From Acidobacteriota bacterium (lineage in GTDB: Bacteria; Acidobacteriota; Terriglobia; Acidiferrales; UBA7541): 12,672 nucleotides of DNA. The DNA lies in the NCBI GenBank assembly GCA_028876695.1, contig JAGWRH010000161.1:1-12672 (forward strand), in the 5' to 3' direction. This document shows, piece by piece, positions 1 through 7,088 of this stretch (positions are counted from its first letter, which is position 1; each line of letters opens with the position of its first letter). Under the pieces are notes generated by a model, which saw only the letters and a list, made by a program, of their open reading frames with translations, was not told the origin of the DNA and searched no databases. The position numbers were made by a program, and so were the translations under genes.

Positions 1-635
1 ATGAAATATTTCCCAACGAACGCGATCAAGATCAGCGCGGCGGTTACCACCATCAACGATTTCCAGGCGCGCTGCCTACCGGAAAGAATCGCGTAGGCCA
101 GAAACGCTCCGAAACCAGCGACCACGAAGCTGAGGCCGTAGATTCCGGTGATGGTGGTCAACTGCAGAAGCGGAAGATTACCGCTCGCGGTGTAGCCGAT
201 CAGATTCCACGGGAAGGCGATGATCGGCAGATGCGCGCGCGCGAATTCCATCGTCACCCACAGAAAGGGCGCGAGCCAACACGCGAGCAGCTTGCTTTTG
301 CGGGAAGCGATCGCGACGCCCAGGGAAAAAACCGCGGTGAGCAAGCCGCCCACCACCGCCACCAGCGCCAAAATACCGGCGGACGTCCATGGACCCACTT
401 CGCCGTACTGGCGCATCACCACGTCCATCCACGGCAGGCTGATCGGGAAAAACGCCAGGCCATTGAGCAGGCCGTAAAGCGGCGAAACGGAGATGTTCGC
501 GCGAAACGAAGCGAGCGTCAGCAATCCGACCGCAATCCACGCCAGCAGCGAGAAATTGTAGTTGGGAAACGACAGCGCCAGAACCGCACCGCTCGCAATC
601 GCGAGCAGCACACGCGTGTACCAATTAAAATGCAT
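1..635 (-). CDS. lnt: Apolipoprotein N-acyltransferase, N-terminal part (cut by window edge)
   Basis: Inner-membrane enzyme that N-acylates the N-terminal cysteine of lipoproteins, the last step of lipoprotein maturation. The frame is open from an ATG at 635 to the left edge (211 codons visible; the family is usually about 500). The visible part is the multi-helix N-terminal membrane domain: hydrophobic segments near residues 8-24, 28-44, 51-68, 84-110, 116-130, 160-184 and 192-208. The best family signature is FPWNLIGYT (141-149) with a preceding WVTMEFARAHLP (126-137), then TGIYGLSF (163-170), which match the conserved FPW..GY and TG.YG.SF segments of Lnt. The nitrilase-like domain with the catalytic Glu/Lys/Cys lies outside the window, so activity cannot be judged. 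The ATG directly follows the TGA of the SPOR gene (TGAATG) with no clear Shine-Dalgarno, which suggests translation by coupling. Confidence 0.9.
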   Translation of the reverse strand, partial: MHFNWYTRVLLAIASGAVLALSFPNYNFSLLAWIAVGLLTLASFRANISVSPLYGLLNGLAFFPISLPWMDVVMRQYGEVGPWTSAGILALVAVVGGLLTAVFSLGVAIASRKSKLLACWLAPFLWVTMEFARAHLPIIAFPWNLIGYTASGNLPLLQLTTITGIYGLSFVVAGFGAFLAYAILSGRQRAWKSLMVVTAALILIAFVGKYF

Positions 636-1298
636 TCAACGCTTAATGATAGCTTTAAATCCGGCTCTTTCAAGAGCGCCGCGGGCGGATTCGGCGGCGC
701 GTTCGTTGCGATACGGGCCAACCTGCACGCGGTAGAAGCGGTCCGACGTGGGAGTGACGACGAAAGACGGGAATCTCTTCTGCTGCAGCATTTCCGCCAT
801 GGCCAGCGCGTCACCCTGATGGCGCAGCGCGGCAACCTGCAGGACGATCGCTCCTCGCGTGATTCGCGGAGCGCGAAAACGCGCCGCCGCTGGAACTTCC
901 CGCGCGGCCGGAGCGGGCTTCGCTGCCGGGACCGCGGCCGGTGCCGCTGCAACAGGCGCGGACGTAGCCCAGGGCGCCGCGGTCTTCGCGGGCGATTGCA
1001 GACGGTCTTCCGTGGACTGATCCTGCTTCTTGCCGTAAAAATCCCACTCGCTGGCATTCGGCGCGGGAACGGCTGCGGCGGGCGTGCCGTCCGGAGCGGC
1101 TTTCCGCTTCGCGCTGCGAGGCGGCGCCGCGTAATCGGGCGACGACGCGGCGTGCACCGCGCCGGTGTACTGCGTCTTGCCCATCACGTAACCGAGCGTA
1201 AAAAAAACGCCGCAGAGCAGCACCACGCCGAGAAACAGTCCCACGAGGTGCCTGCTTTCGAGCACCCGGTCGCCGCCGCGTTTTCCGATTCCCGCCAT
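636..1298 (-). CDS. SPOR-domain membrane protein
   Basis: Predicted bitopic inner-membrane protein of 220 residues. A short cytoplasmic N-terminus (1-17, basic) is followed by one transmembrane helix (about 18-40), a long Ala/Pro-rich periplasmic linker (about 50-145) and a C-terminal SPOR domain (about 147-220; landmarks IVLQVAALRHQGDA and FYRVQVGPYRNERAAESA). SPOR domains bind peptidoglycan strands lacking stem peptides, typically at division septa; this architecture is that of FtsN/DamX/DedD-like proteins. SEWDFYGKK (83-91) in the linker resembles the short FY motif often seen between the helix and the SPOR domain. The start ATG shares one base with the slipin stop (TAATG), and the stop abuts lnt. 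Which division or envelope protein it equals cannot be told; it is not a recognisable FtsN orthologue. Confidence 0.85.
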   Translation of the reverse strand: MAGIGKRGGDRVLESRHLVGLFLGVVLLCGVFFTLGYVMGKTQYTGAVHAASSPDYAAPPRSAKRKAAPDGTPAAAVPAPNASEWDFYGKKQDQSTEDRLQSPAKTAAPWATSAPVAAAPAAVPAAKPAPAAREVPAAARFRAPRITRGAIVLQVAALRHQGDALAMAEMLQQKRFPSFVVTPTSDRFYRVQVGPYRNERAAESARGALERAGFKAIIKR

Positions 1299-2068
1299 TA
1301 CCTCTTGGTCTCCGACGCTTTCTGCAGCCAGTACGTCACTAGGTCAATCGGAACGGGGAACACTATAGTCGTATTCTTCTCCGCGCCGATATCGGAAAGG
1401 GTCTGCAAATAGCGCAATTGAATCGAGATTGGTTGCTTTTCCAGCACCTCGGCGGCTTCCGAGAGCCGCGCCGATGCCTGGAACTCGCCGTCCGCGTTGA
1501 TGATTTTGGCGCGGCGCGTGCGCTCGGCCTCCGCCTGCTGCGCGATGGCGCGCTGCATCGATTCCGGAATGTCCACTTGCTTCACTTCGACCTTCGCTAC
1601 TTTGATACCCCAGGGGTCGGTATCCTGGTCAAGGATTGTTTGCAGCTTGGAGTTAACCTTTTCGCGCTCGGAGAGGATTTCGTCGAGCTCGAATTGGCCG
1701 ACCACGCTGCGCAGGTGCGTCTGCGCCAGCTGCGAAGTGGCGTACAGGTAATTTTGCACCTGGGAAATGGCCCGGTTCGCGTCCACCACGCGGAAATAGC
1801 AGACCGCGTTTACTTTTGCCGGAACGTTGTCGCGCGTGATCACGTCCTGTGCCGGCACATCCACGGTATCGAGGCGCATCGAGACGCGAATCAGCTTGTC
1901 GATGGGCCAAACCACGATGCGCAAACCCGCGCCCTTCGGTTCCGGTGCCATGCGGCCCAGCCGCAGCACCACGCCGCGCTCCCATTCCTTGATCACGTAC
2001 ACGGAATTAAAAAACCAGATCAGGAAAACGATGACGCAAAATCCCACCACGATTGGCGCCACGTCCAT
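1298..2068 (-). CDS. Slipin / stomatin-like SPFH (band 7) membrane protein
   Basis: Membrane-anchored scaffold protein of the SPFH family, expected to oligomerise at the inner membrane and to partner an NfeD-type protease. It has 256 residues: a hydrophobic N-terminal segment (about 4-24), the band 7 domain (about 25-190, with KEWERGVVLRLGR, VWPIDK and DVITRDNVPAKVNAV), and the typical slipin end of that domain, QRAIAQQAEAERTRRAKI (172-189) followed by NADGEFQAS. An Ala/Glu-rich coiled-coil stretch and a hydrophobic C-terminus (TTIVFPVPIDLV) follow, as in slipins. A strong AGGAGG two bases before the ATG, within a longer GGGGGAGGAGG run, supports the start. It lies 31 nt after nfeD and overlaps the SPOR gene by one base. 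The adjacent nfeD gene makes a slipin a better call than HflK/HflC, since there is no hflK/hflC pair. Confidence 0.93.
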   Translation of the reverse strand: MDVAPIVVGFCVIVFLIWFFNSVYVIKEWERGVVLRLGRMAPEPKGAGLRIVVWPIDKLIRVSMRLDTVDVPAQDVITRDNVPAKVNAVCYFRVVDANRAISQVQNYLYATSQLAQTHLRSVVGQFELDEILSEREKVNSKLQTILDQDTDPWGIKVAKVEVKQVDIPESMQRAIAQQAEAERTRRAKIINADGEFQASARLSEAAEVLEKQPISIQLRYLQTLSDIGAEKNTTIVFPVPIDLVTYWLQKASETKR

Positions 2069-2081
2069 ATCCTCCTCCCCC
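2069..2081 (-). promoter_or_regulatory. Strong Shine-Dalgarno before slipin
   Basis: On the minus strand a GGGGGAGGAGG run precedes the slipin ATG by two bases. This is the strongest ribosome-binding site in the window. It offers several registers, of which the upstream GGGGAGG gives the more usual spacing. It suggests that slipin is translated at a higher rate than nfeD, whose start has no such site. Confidence 0.7.
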
Positions 2082-2099
2082 TGCCCACGCGTTTTCGAA

Positions 2100-3491
2100 T
2101 TATTTCGCCTGCGACGCCTCGATCGATTCCACTTCCAAGGTCAGTCCGTCGATTTTCTTCACTCGCACGCGCGCGCCCTGCGGAACCGGCCCATCGGCGA
2201 TCACCGCGCGCCACAACTCGCCGTGGACGCGAACCAATCCGGCCGCGCCCGCCGCGCCGATCGGCTGAATCACTTCGGCTTCCGTCCCTACCAGCTCCTC
2301 TTTGCCCGTCGCCGGTTTCCACCGGAACGAGCGCAGCACCAGCCGCATCAGCACGATGATCATCACCGCGAACGGAATGGCCACGCCGAACGCCACACCC
2401 ACGCTCACGCCCATCCCGGTGAGCGGCGTGCGAATAAGCATCAGCGCCCCGAGCACCATCGCAATCACGCCTCCAACGCCCAAAATGCCGTGCGTGGGAA
2501 ATTTCGCTTCCAGAATGAATAGCACAAATGCGGCGGCGATCAGCAGCAGGCCCGTCAAATTGATCGGCAGCAGGTGCATGGCAAAAAGCGCCAGCACCAG
2601 CGCGATCGCGCCGATCACGCCCGGCGCGAACATTCCCGGATGCGTGAACTCGGCGTACAGCCCCAGCACGCCGATGATCAGCAGCACGAAGAAAACGTCC
2701 GGCTGCACGATGCGCGAGAGAAATCGCTCGCGGCTCGTCATTCCCACCGGTTCCACGATGGGATTTGAAAGATTCAAGGTTTCGGTCGAGCCGTCCAGCC
2801 GCTTGATGGCGCGGCCGTTCAGTTGCGTGAGCAGATTTTCCGGTGACGTTGCGATCAGGTCGATCAAATTCTCTTTGAGCGCTTCCGTATCGCTGAAGGC
2901 CTTCGCGTCGCTCACCGCGGTCATGGCCGTATCCACGCTGCGCCCGCGCTTGCCGACGTAGCTGCGCAGAAACGCTTCCGCATCGTTGAAAATTTTCTTG
3001 CGTAGCGTCGGATCGATTTGCACGGTTTGGCCGCCGATTTCCATGATCGGCGAGGCCGCTCCGGTTTCCGTACCCGGCGACATCGCGTCCACATCCGCGG
3101 AAAGCAGGATAAAAAATCCCGCGGAGGCGGCCCGCGAGCCCGTCGGATACACGTACGTCGCCACGGGAACTTTCGATTGCAGTATCGACTGGATGATTTC
3201 GCGCATGGACGTTTCGAGGCCGCCGGGCGTGTCCATGGTGATCAGGATCAGGCTGGCGTTTTCCCGATTCGCCTGCGCGATGCCGCTCGTAATGTATTCG
3301 GCGAGTACCGGTTCGATTTCGTCGGAGATGTGCAGTTCGACGATTTTCGCGGATGCGGTAGGAGCGGCCGCCGCCGGCGCCGCTGCGCGCGTGAAGTGGC
3401 CGAAGGATATCAGCGTCGATAGTCCCGCGAGCGCCAGGACGAACATGCTCACACGGCGCCACAAGCATCGCCGGGACTGGAACGTCTTCAC
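2100..3491 (-). CDS. NfeD-family membrane serine protease (ClpP-like domain plus NfeD OB fold)
   Basis: Predicted membrane-bound protease of the long NfeD class, the usual operon partner of slipin/stomatin genes. The 463 residues hold a basic N-terminus and signal or anchor helix (about 1-36), a ClpP/SppA-like periplasmic domain (about 48-240), four to five transmembrane helices (about 263-385) and a C-terminal NfeD OB-fold domain (about 398-456). Protease landmarks are MDTPGGLE (86-93) and GSRAASAGF (118-126), whose Ser123 aligns with the catalytic Ser of Pyrococcus 1510-N. Lys165/166 falls where the catalytic Lys is expected, so the Ser-Lys dyad appears intact. The start codon is GTG at 3491. 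An in-frame ATG at 3446 (residue 16) is possible, but it would remove the basic residues (R7, R8, R12, R13) before the hydrophobic core, so the GTG is preferred. The slipin gene follows after 31 nt. Confidence 0.92.
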   Translation of the reverse strand: MKTFQSRRCLWRRVSMFVLALAGLSTLISFGHFTRAAAPAAAAPTASAKIVELHISDEIEPVLAEYITSGIAQANRENASLILITMDTPGGLETSMREIIQSILQSKVPVATYVYPTGSRAASAGFFILLSADVDAMSPGTETGAASPIMEIGGQTVQIDPTLRKKIFNDAEAFLRSYVGKRGRSVDTAMTAVSDAKAFSDTEALKENLIDLIATSPENLLTQLNGRAIKRLDGSTETLNLSNPIVEPVGMTSRERFLSRIVQPDVFFVLLIIGVLGLYAEFTHPGMFAPGVIGAIALVLALFAMHLLPINLTGLLLIAAAFVLFILEAKFPTHGILGVGGVIAMVLGALMLIRTPLTGMGVSVGVAFGVAIPFAVMIIVLMRLVLRSFRWKPATGKEELVGTEAEVIQPIGAAGAAGLVRVHGELWRAVIADGPVPQGARVRVKKIDGLTLEVESIEASQAK

Positions 3492-3499
3492 AGGACGGC

Positions 3500-3508
3500 A
3501 TTATAGCA
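3500..3508 (-). promoter_or_regulatory. Extended -10 promoter for nfeD-slipin-SPOR-lnt
   Basis: On the minus strand TGCTATAAT is a perfect sigma-70 extended -10 (TGn plus TATAAT). The hexamer 17 nt upstream (CCTGCC) is a poor -35, which extended -10 promoters tolerate. It lies in the 60-nt gap between the TPR gene and nfeD. Standard spacing puts the transcript start near 3493, two bases before the GTG of nfeD, so the mRNA would be almost leaderless unless translation starts at the ATG at 3446. The motif is seen; promoter activity is inferred. Confidence 0.5.
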
Positions 3509-3551
3509 GGATCAGTTACTTAGGCAGGGAGCGTTTCCTTGGCGGTGCGGC

Positions 3552-4385
3552 CTAATCTTGCGCCGGCGGCCGCTTGCCGAGTCCAAACGGTGCGGGCGTG
3601 CGCAGCACTTCCTGAATCAGCGGGCTCGCGATCACGCCCTTGAACGAGGCGTCCTTTTCCGCGGCGCGCAGGTCTTTGTAACCGGCGTCGCGCGCCAGCT
3701 TCAGGTAATGCGCGGATTCCTTGGCGTCATTCAGCTTCGCGTACGATTTCGCCATCAGGTAATACACGGTGCCGGGATCGGGCGCCGAGCGCTGCAGGAA
3801 GATTGAGCCGAACTCTCCGCGGCGTTCGAAGATGTGTGGGTCGATCGCCAGCGCTTTTTGAAACGCGACGGTGGCGCGGGGATAATCTTTTCTCCCGCAG
3901 TACGCGTAGCCGAGATTGCTGTAGATGGTCGCGAGATCGCTGCCCACGGCCAGAGCGCGGCTATAGTATTGGATCGCGTTTTTGTAGTGGCGCTTGCCGT
4001 ACTCCACCGTCCCCAGGTTGTTCATCGCGCTGGCGTAGTGCTTATCGGCCTTCCAGGCGCGCTTGTAGTAGCCCTCGGCCTTGCCATCGTCGCCCAGTTG
4101 CTGGTAGGCCATGCCGATTTTGTTGAGCAGCACGGCATTCTTGCGATCGGTGGCCAGAATTTTTTCGTACGCGTTCGCCGCTGCGGCGAATTCCTTGCGC
4201 GCTACCAGAATGTCCGCGCGCATCTCGGCGGCCTGGCGCGGCGTCATCGGCGGTGGCTGAACCGCTTCCTCCGTCGATGTGACCGGCCGCTGGGTTGGAG
4301 GCGCAAGCGAAGCTTGCTGTCCGAGCGTGGCGTGAATGGACAGCAAGAATAGAGCCGGGACGGCAACCTGGGCCAAACGTGTCAT
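3552..4385 (-). CDS. Exported tetratricopeptide-repeat protein
   Basis: A 277-residue protein with an N-terminal signal sequence (hydrophobic core about 6-20, cleavage plausible near LGQQ at 21-24), so probably periplasmic. After a Pro/Thr-rich stretch (25-48) come tandem TPR units of about 34 residues at roughly 52-84, 86-118, 119-152 and 153-186, the last three with the clearest consensus (for example MNNLGTVEYGKRHYKNAIQYY and YSNLGYAYCGRKDYPRATVAF). A partial further unit lies near 204-235. TPRs are protein-docking surfaces, so the protein probably assembles a complex rather than catalysing a reaction. An AGGTGA six bases before the ATG supports the start. It follows the PBP gene by 46 nt and precedes nfeD by 60 nt. 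No specific orthologue is recognised; a periplasmic partner of the PBP or the NfeD/slipin pair is only a guess from position. Confidence 0.85.
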   Translation of the reverse strand: MTRLAQVAVPALFLLSIHATLGQQASLAPPTQRPVTSTEEAVQPPPMTPRQAAEMRADILVARKEFAAAANAYEKILATDRKNAVLLNKIGMAYQQLGDDGKAEGYYKRAWKADKHYASAMNNLGTVEYGKRHYKNAIQYYSRALAVGSDLATIYSNLGYAYCGRKDYPRATVAFQKALAIDPHIFERRGEFGSIFLQRSAPDPGTVYYLMAKSYAKLNDAKESAHYLKLARDAGYKDLRAAEKDASFKGVIASPLIQEVLRTPAPFGLGKRPPAQD

Positions 4386-4431
4386 AGCCCGTCACCTGGG
4401 GAAGCGTTTGCCTCGGAGCGCAGCGATTTCG

Positions 4432-7005
4432 CTACTTCGACTTGTCCTGCGACTGCTGCTTGTTATCTCCGCCGAAGATACCAAAAATCTTGCCAAAGAT
4501 GCCTTTTTTCTTTTCCTGCTGATCGGCCGGCTGCGATGGCGGGTTTTGGGCCGCTTGCGTGCCCGCCTCCGGAGGAATTTGGGCGCTCGTCGAGCCGTTG
4601 GCCGGGTTGGGCGGAGCCGCTTGCCCTGCGGGAGGAGGCGGATTCGGTCCCTTGCCGAAAAGATGCTCGAGCCACGAAACCGGCGCCGATGCCTCGACGC
4701 CGCCGCCATGCAGCTGGCAATACTGCGTCGGCTCCGTTCCGGCGACGAAATACTCTTCCTGGGTCTGCGCACACGAAGGCGTAGCCAGTTGTCCGCTCTG
4801 CGGATCGATCATGGCCTCCACCACGCCCGTGGGCGGCGGGAACTGCTGCGTGTCCCGGTATTGCGGCAGCTGCACGGCGCGCTTCATGAACTCGGCCCAG
4901 ATCGGCGCGCTGGTCTGGGCGCCGGTCAGGTCGATATCGCGGTCGTCGTCAAATCCCACCCACACGACGCACTCCAAATTGGACGTGTAGCCCGCGAACC
5001 AGCCGTCGTGCGAAGTCCCCGTTTTTCCCGCGGCGGGCGCCTGGAAACCGAATTCGCGCACCACCGCTCCAGTGCCCTGATTGATGACGCCTTCCATCAG
5101 GCTGGTCACCAGATACGCGACTCGAGGATCGAGCACCGGGCGCGTCTGCGGCGAACTGGATTCCACCACGCTGCCATCGGACGACACCACGCTGCGAATG
5201 AACAGCGGCTCGGCTCGCACGCCTCCGTTCGCAAACGCGGTGTACACGGCAGCCACGTCGATCGGCGTCATATCGTAGGTGCCGAGCGCCATCGCCGGCG
5301 TGGCCAGAATCGGAGTCTTAATTCCGAGCTGCCGCGCCATATCCACCACCCGCTGATAACCGATCATCTCGGCGACCTTGATGGTCGCTACGTTCAGCGA
5401 ATGCAGCAGCGCCTGGCGCGTGGTCACGGTGCCGAAGAATTCCTCGCCATAGTTATTGGGAGTGTATTCCTTGCCGTCGAACTCAAACGTTGTCGGCACG
5501 TCTTCGACGGTGGTGGTCGGCGTTACCACCGGCTGCAGGCCCTCCACCGCATTGTCGAATGCCGCCGCATAGACGATCGGCTTGAAGACCGATCCCGGCT
5601 GCCGGCTGGCCAGCGCGTGGTTGAACTGGCTTTCGCCGTAATCGCGCCCCCCAACCAGCGCGCGAATGGCCCCCGTCTGCGGATCGAGCGCAACGAGCGC
5701 CACCTGCGGATGAGCCACGGCAAGGCCTTTGCGCTTCCAGATGGCATAGCGCCGCGCCAGAACTTTATCGATGCTTGCCATCCCGATCTCCACCGCTTCG
5801 GCGGCGTCGCGCTGCAAATCCGGATCGAGCGTGGTGTAAACCCGGTAGCTCTGGTCTTGCAGGTCCGTGGCGGAGATCTTTTCCAGCAGGTGCTCCTTGA
5901 CCATATCGACGAAATACGGCGCCGTGCTGCTGCTCACGCCGCCGTTGACGAATTTCAGCGTTTCTTTCCTGGCTGCGCGCTCATCGGCCGCCGAGATGTA
6001 GCCATCCTGGAGCATTTGCGTGAGCACGCGATTCCGCGCTTCATCGGCGCGGTCCGAGTGGTGTTCAGCGGTCGAATAGTGATTCGGCGCGCGAATGATC
6101 CCGGCAAGAAACGCGGACTGGGCCAGATCGAGCTGGCGTACATCCTTGCCGAAATACGCCTGCGCGCCTTCGCCGAAGCCGCGGATCGCAAAGCTGCCGC
6201 GATTGCCGAGGTATATGTCGTTGGCGTAGAGCTGGAAAATCTGCGGCTTCGAGAAACGCTGATCGATTTCGAAGGCCATCAGCGTCTCTTTCAACTTGCG
6301 GCGCCATTCGCGCCGGGTGGTGAAGAAGAATGTGCGCGCCACCTGCATGTCGATGGTGCTGGCGCCCTGGGCGCGGTAGCCGCGGCCCAGATCGTAAATC
6401 GCCGCTCCGACCACGCGCACGATATCGAACGGGCCATGCTCGAAAAAGCGCTTGTCCTCGGCGGCCAGGACGGCGTGTACGAGCACGGGAGGCAGGTCTT
6501 CATAGGCTACGACGCGCCGCTTCTCGCGTGAGCTATCGAAAAGATTGGTGATCAGCTCCGGCTCGATTTCGGCGGACTGCACCGAAGTTCCGCTGGGCGA
6601 TTGCGCGATGGCCGCCACTTCCCCCCCGCTAAATTTCACGTCGATCGCGTTGCGCCCCTGAAAATAGGAGTTCGGCGATGGCCGAATCTCCACCGTCGAA
6701 TTGCGGACCAGCACCTTGCCCGGCGCGCCATTGGCCTCGCCTTCCTGATAGCCATCCGCCAGCAAATAGCCGGTAAGCTCGTTCTCGCGCAGCGATTCGC
6801 CCACGAAAATGTGTCCCGGAGCGGAATAGACGCTGGACGTGTTATGGAAAATCTGGCCGGTGAGGTGCCGCTGGATCATGTGGCCGAACGAAATGTAGTA
6901 GTACGTCAGCACTCCCGCGCCGGCTGCGAAACAGCCCAGCGCCACGATCAGCAGCCCCATGCCGAACCGCGACGTCCAGAATCCCCTAGCGATGCGAATG
7001 CGCAA
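4432..7005 (-). CDS. Class A penicillin-binding protein, PBP1B type (transglycosylase/transpeptidase)
   Basis: Bifunctional peptidoglycan synthase of 857 residues, anchored in the inner membrane with its catalytic domains in the periplasm. In order: a basic N-terminus and one transmembrane helix (about 15-38); a UB2H-like region as in E. coli PBP1B (about 55-150, starting SVYSAPGH); a glycosyltransferase family 51 domain (about 165-345) with AAEDKRFFEH (catalytic Glu183), QGASTIDMQVAR (213-224), RRKLKETLMAFEID (Glu240) and IFQLYANDIYLG (256-267); and a transpeptidase domain with QPGSVFKP (Ser472, Lys475), HSLN (SxN, 535-538) and KTGT (661-664). All catalytic motifs look intact. Cys745 and Cys763 lie in the post-transpeptidase segment. 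The tail (about 785-857) is Pro/Gln/Ala-rich and ends with a Lys- and Phe/Ile/Gly-rich motif. The start is TTG: a GGAGG five bases upstream and an in-frame TAG five codons upstream leave it as the best choice. PBP1B rather than PBP1A is suggested by the UB2H-like region. Confidence 0.95.
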   Translation of the reverse strand: MRIRIARGFWTSRFGMGLLIVALGCFAAGAGVLTYYYISFGHMIQRHLTGQIFHNTSSVYSAPGHIFVGESLRENELTGYLLADGYQEGEANGAPGKVLVRNSTVEIRPSPNSYFQGRNAIDVKFSGGEVAAIAQSPSGTSVQSAEIEPELITNLFDSSREKRRVVAYEDLPPVLVHAVLAAEDKRFFEHGPFDIVRVVGAAIYDLGRGYRAQGASTIDMQVARTFFFTTRREWRRKLKETLMAFEIDQRFSKPQIFQLYANDIYLGNRGSFAIRGFGEGAQAYFGKDVRQLDLAQSAFLAGIIRAPNHYSTAEHHSDRADEARNRVLTQMLQDGYISAADERAARKETLKFVNGGVSSSTAPYFVDMVKEHLLEKISATDLQDQSYRVYTTLDPDLQRDAAEAVEIGMASIDKVLARRYAIWKRKGLAVAHPQVALVALDPQTGAIRALVGGRDYGESQFNHALASRQPGSVFKPIVYAAAFDNAVEGLQPVVTPTTTVEDVPTTFEFDGKEYTPNNYGEEFFGTVTTRQALLHSLNVATIKVAEMIGYQRVVDMARQLGIKTPILATPAMALGTYDMTPIDVAAVYTAFANGGVRAEPLFIRSVVSSDGSVVESSSPQTRPVLDPRVAYLVTSLMEGVINQGTGAVVREFGFQAPAAGKTGTSHDGWFAGYTSNLECVVWVGFDDDRDIDLTGAQTSAPIWAEFMKRAVQLPQYRDTQQFPPPTGVVEAMIDPQSGQLATPSCAQTQEEYFVAGTEPTQYCQLHGGGVEASAPVSWLEHLFGKGPNPPPPAGQAAPPNPANGSTSAQIPPEAGTQAAQNPPSQPADQQEKKKGIFGKIFGIFGGDNKQQSQDKSK

Positions 7006-7010
7006 TCCGT

Positions 7011-7015
7011 CCTCC
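7011..7015 (-). promoter_or_regulatory. Shine-Dalgarno supporting the TTG start of the PBP gene
   Basis: GGAGG on the minus strand lies five bases before the TTG at 7005. An in-frame TAG at 7020-7018 closes the frame just upstream, and the next in-frame ATG (6960) has no such site and would delete the residues before the membrane anchor. Together these decide for a TTG start. Confidence 0.7.
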
Positions 7016-7054
7016 GACTAGCTCTTCACTACGCACGGAAACCCCTCGTCCGCT

Positions 7055-7088
7055 CGCTCGCCGCACGCGAACGCTTCGCGCCCGAGCG
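7055..7088 (-). other. Imperfect stem-loop in the PBP leader
   Basis: An outer pair of six-base arms (7055-7060 CGCTCG with 7083-7088 CGAGCG) encloses an asymmetric internal loop (5 and 2 nt) and an inner six-base pair of arms (7066-7071 CGCGAA with 7075-7080 TTCGCG) around a 3-nt loop. It lies about 50 nt before the PBP start. It is not followed by a T-run, so it is not a rho-independent terminator. In such GC-rich sequence chance pairing is possible. Confidence 0.35.

Noticed and set aside
178..624. Minus-strand frame of 148 codons
   Set aside because: Same strand as lnt but in another frame; the lnt frame carries the family signatures (FPWNLIGYT, TGIYGLSF), this one none.
231..1412. Plus-strand frame of 393 codons over lnt, SPOR and slipin
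   Set aside because: Antisense to three genes supported by motifs and by coupled junctions; low-complexity Arg-rich translation.
2020..3501. Minus-strand frame of 493 codons with an ATG at 3501
   Set aside because: It overlaps nfeD in another frame. Its translation is Arg/Gly/Asp-rich without domains, while the nfeD frame shows the protease, helices and OB fold.
4336..6531. Very long plus-strand open frame (731 codons) opposite the PBP gene
   Set aside because: It lies antisense to a gene with all class A PBP motifs. Its translation is rich in Arg, His and Ala with no domain, as expected for the mirror frame of GC-rich codons.
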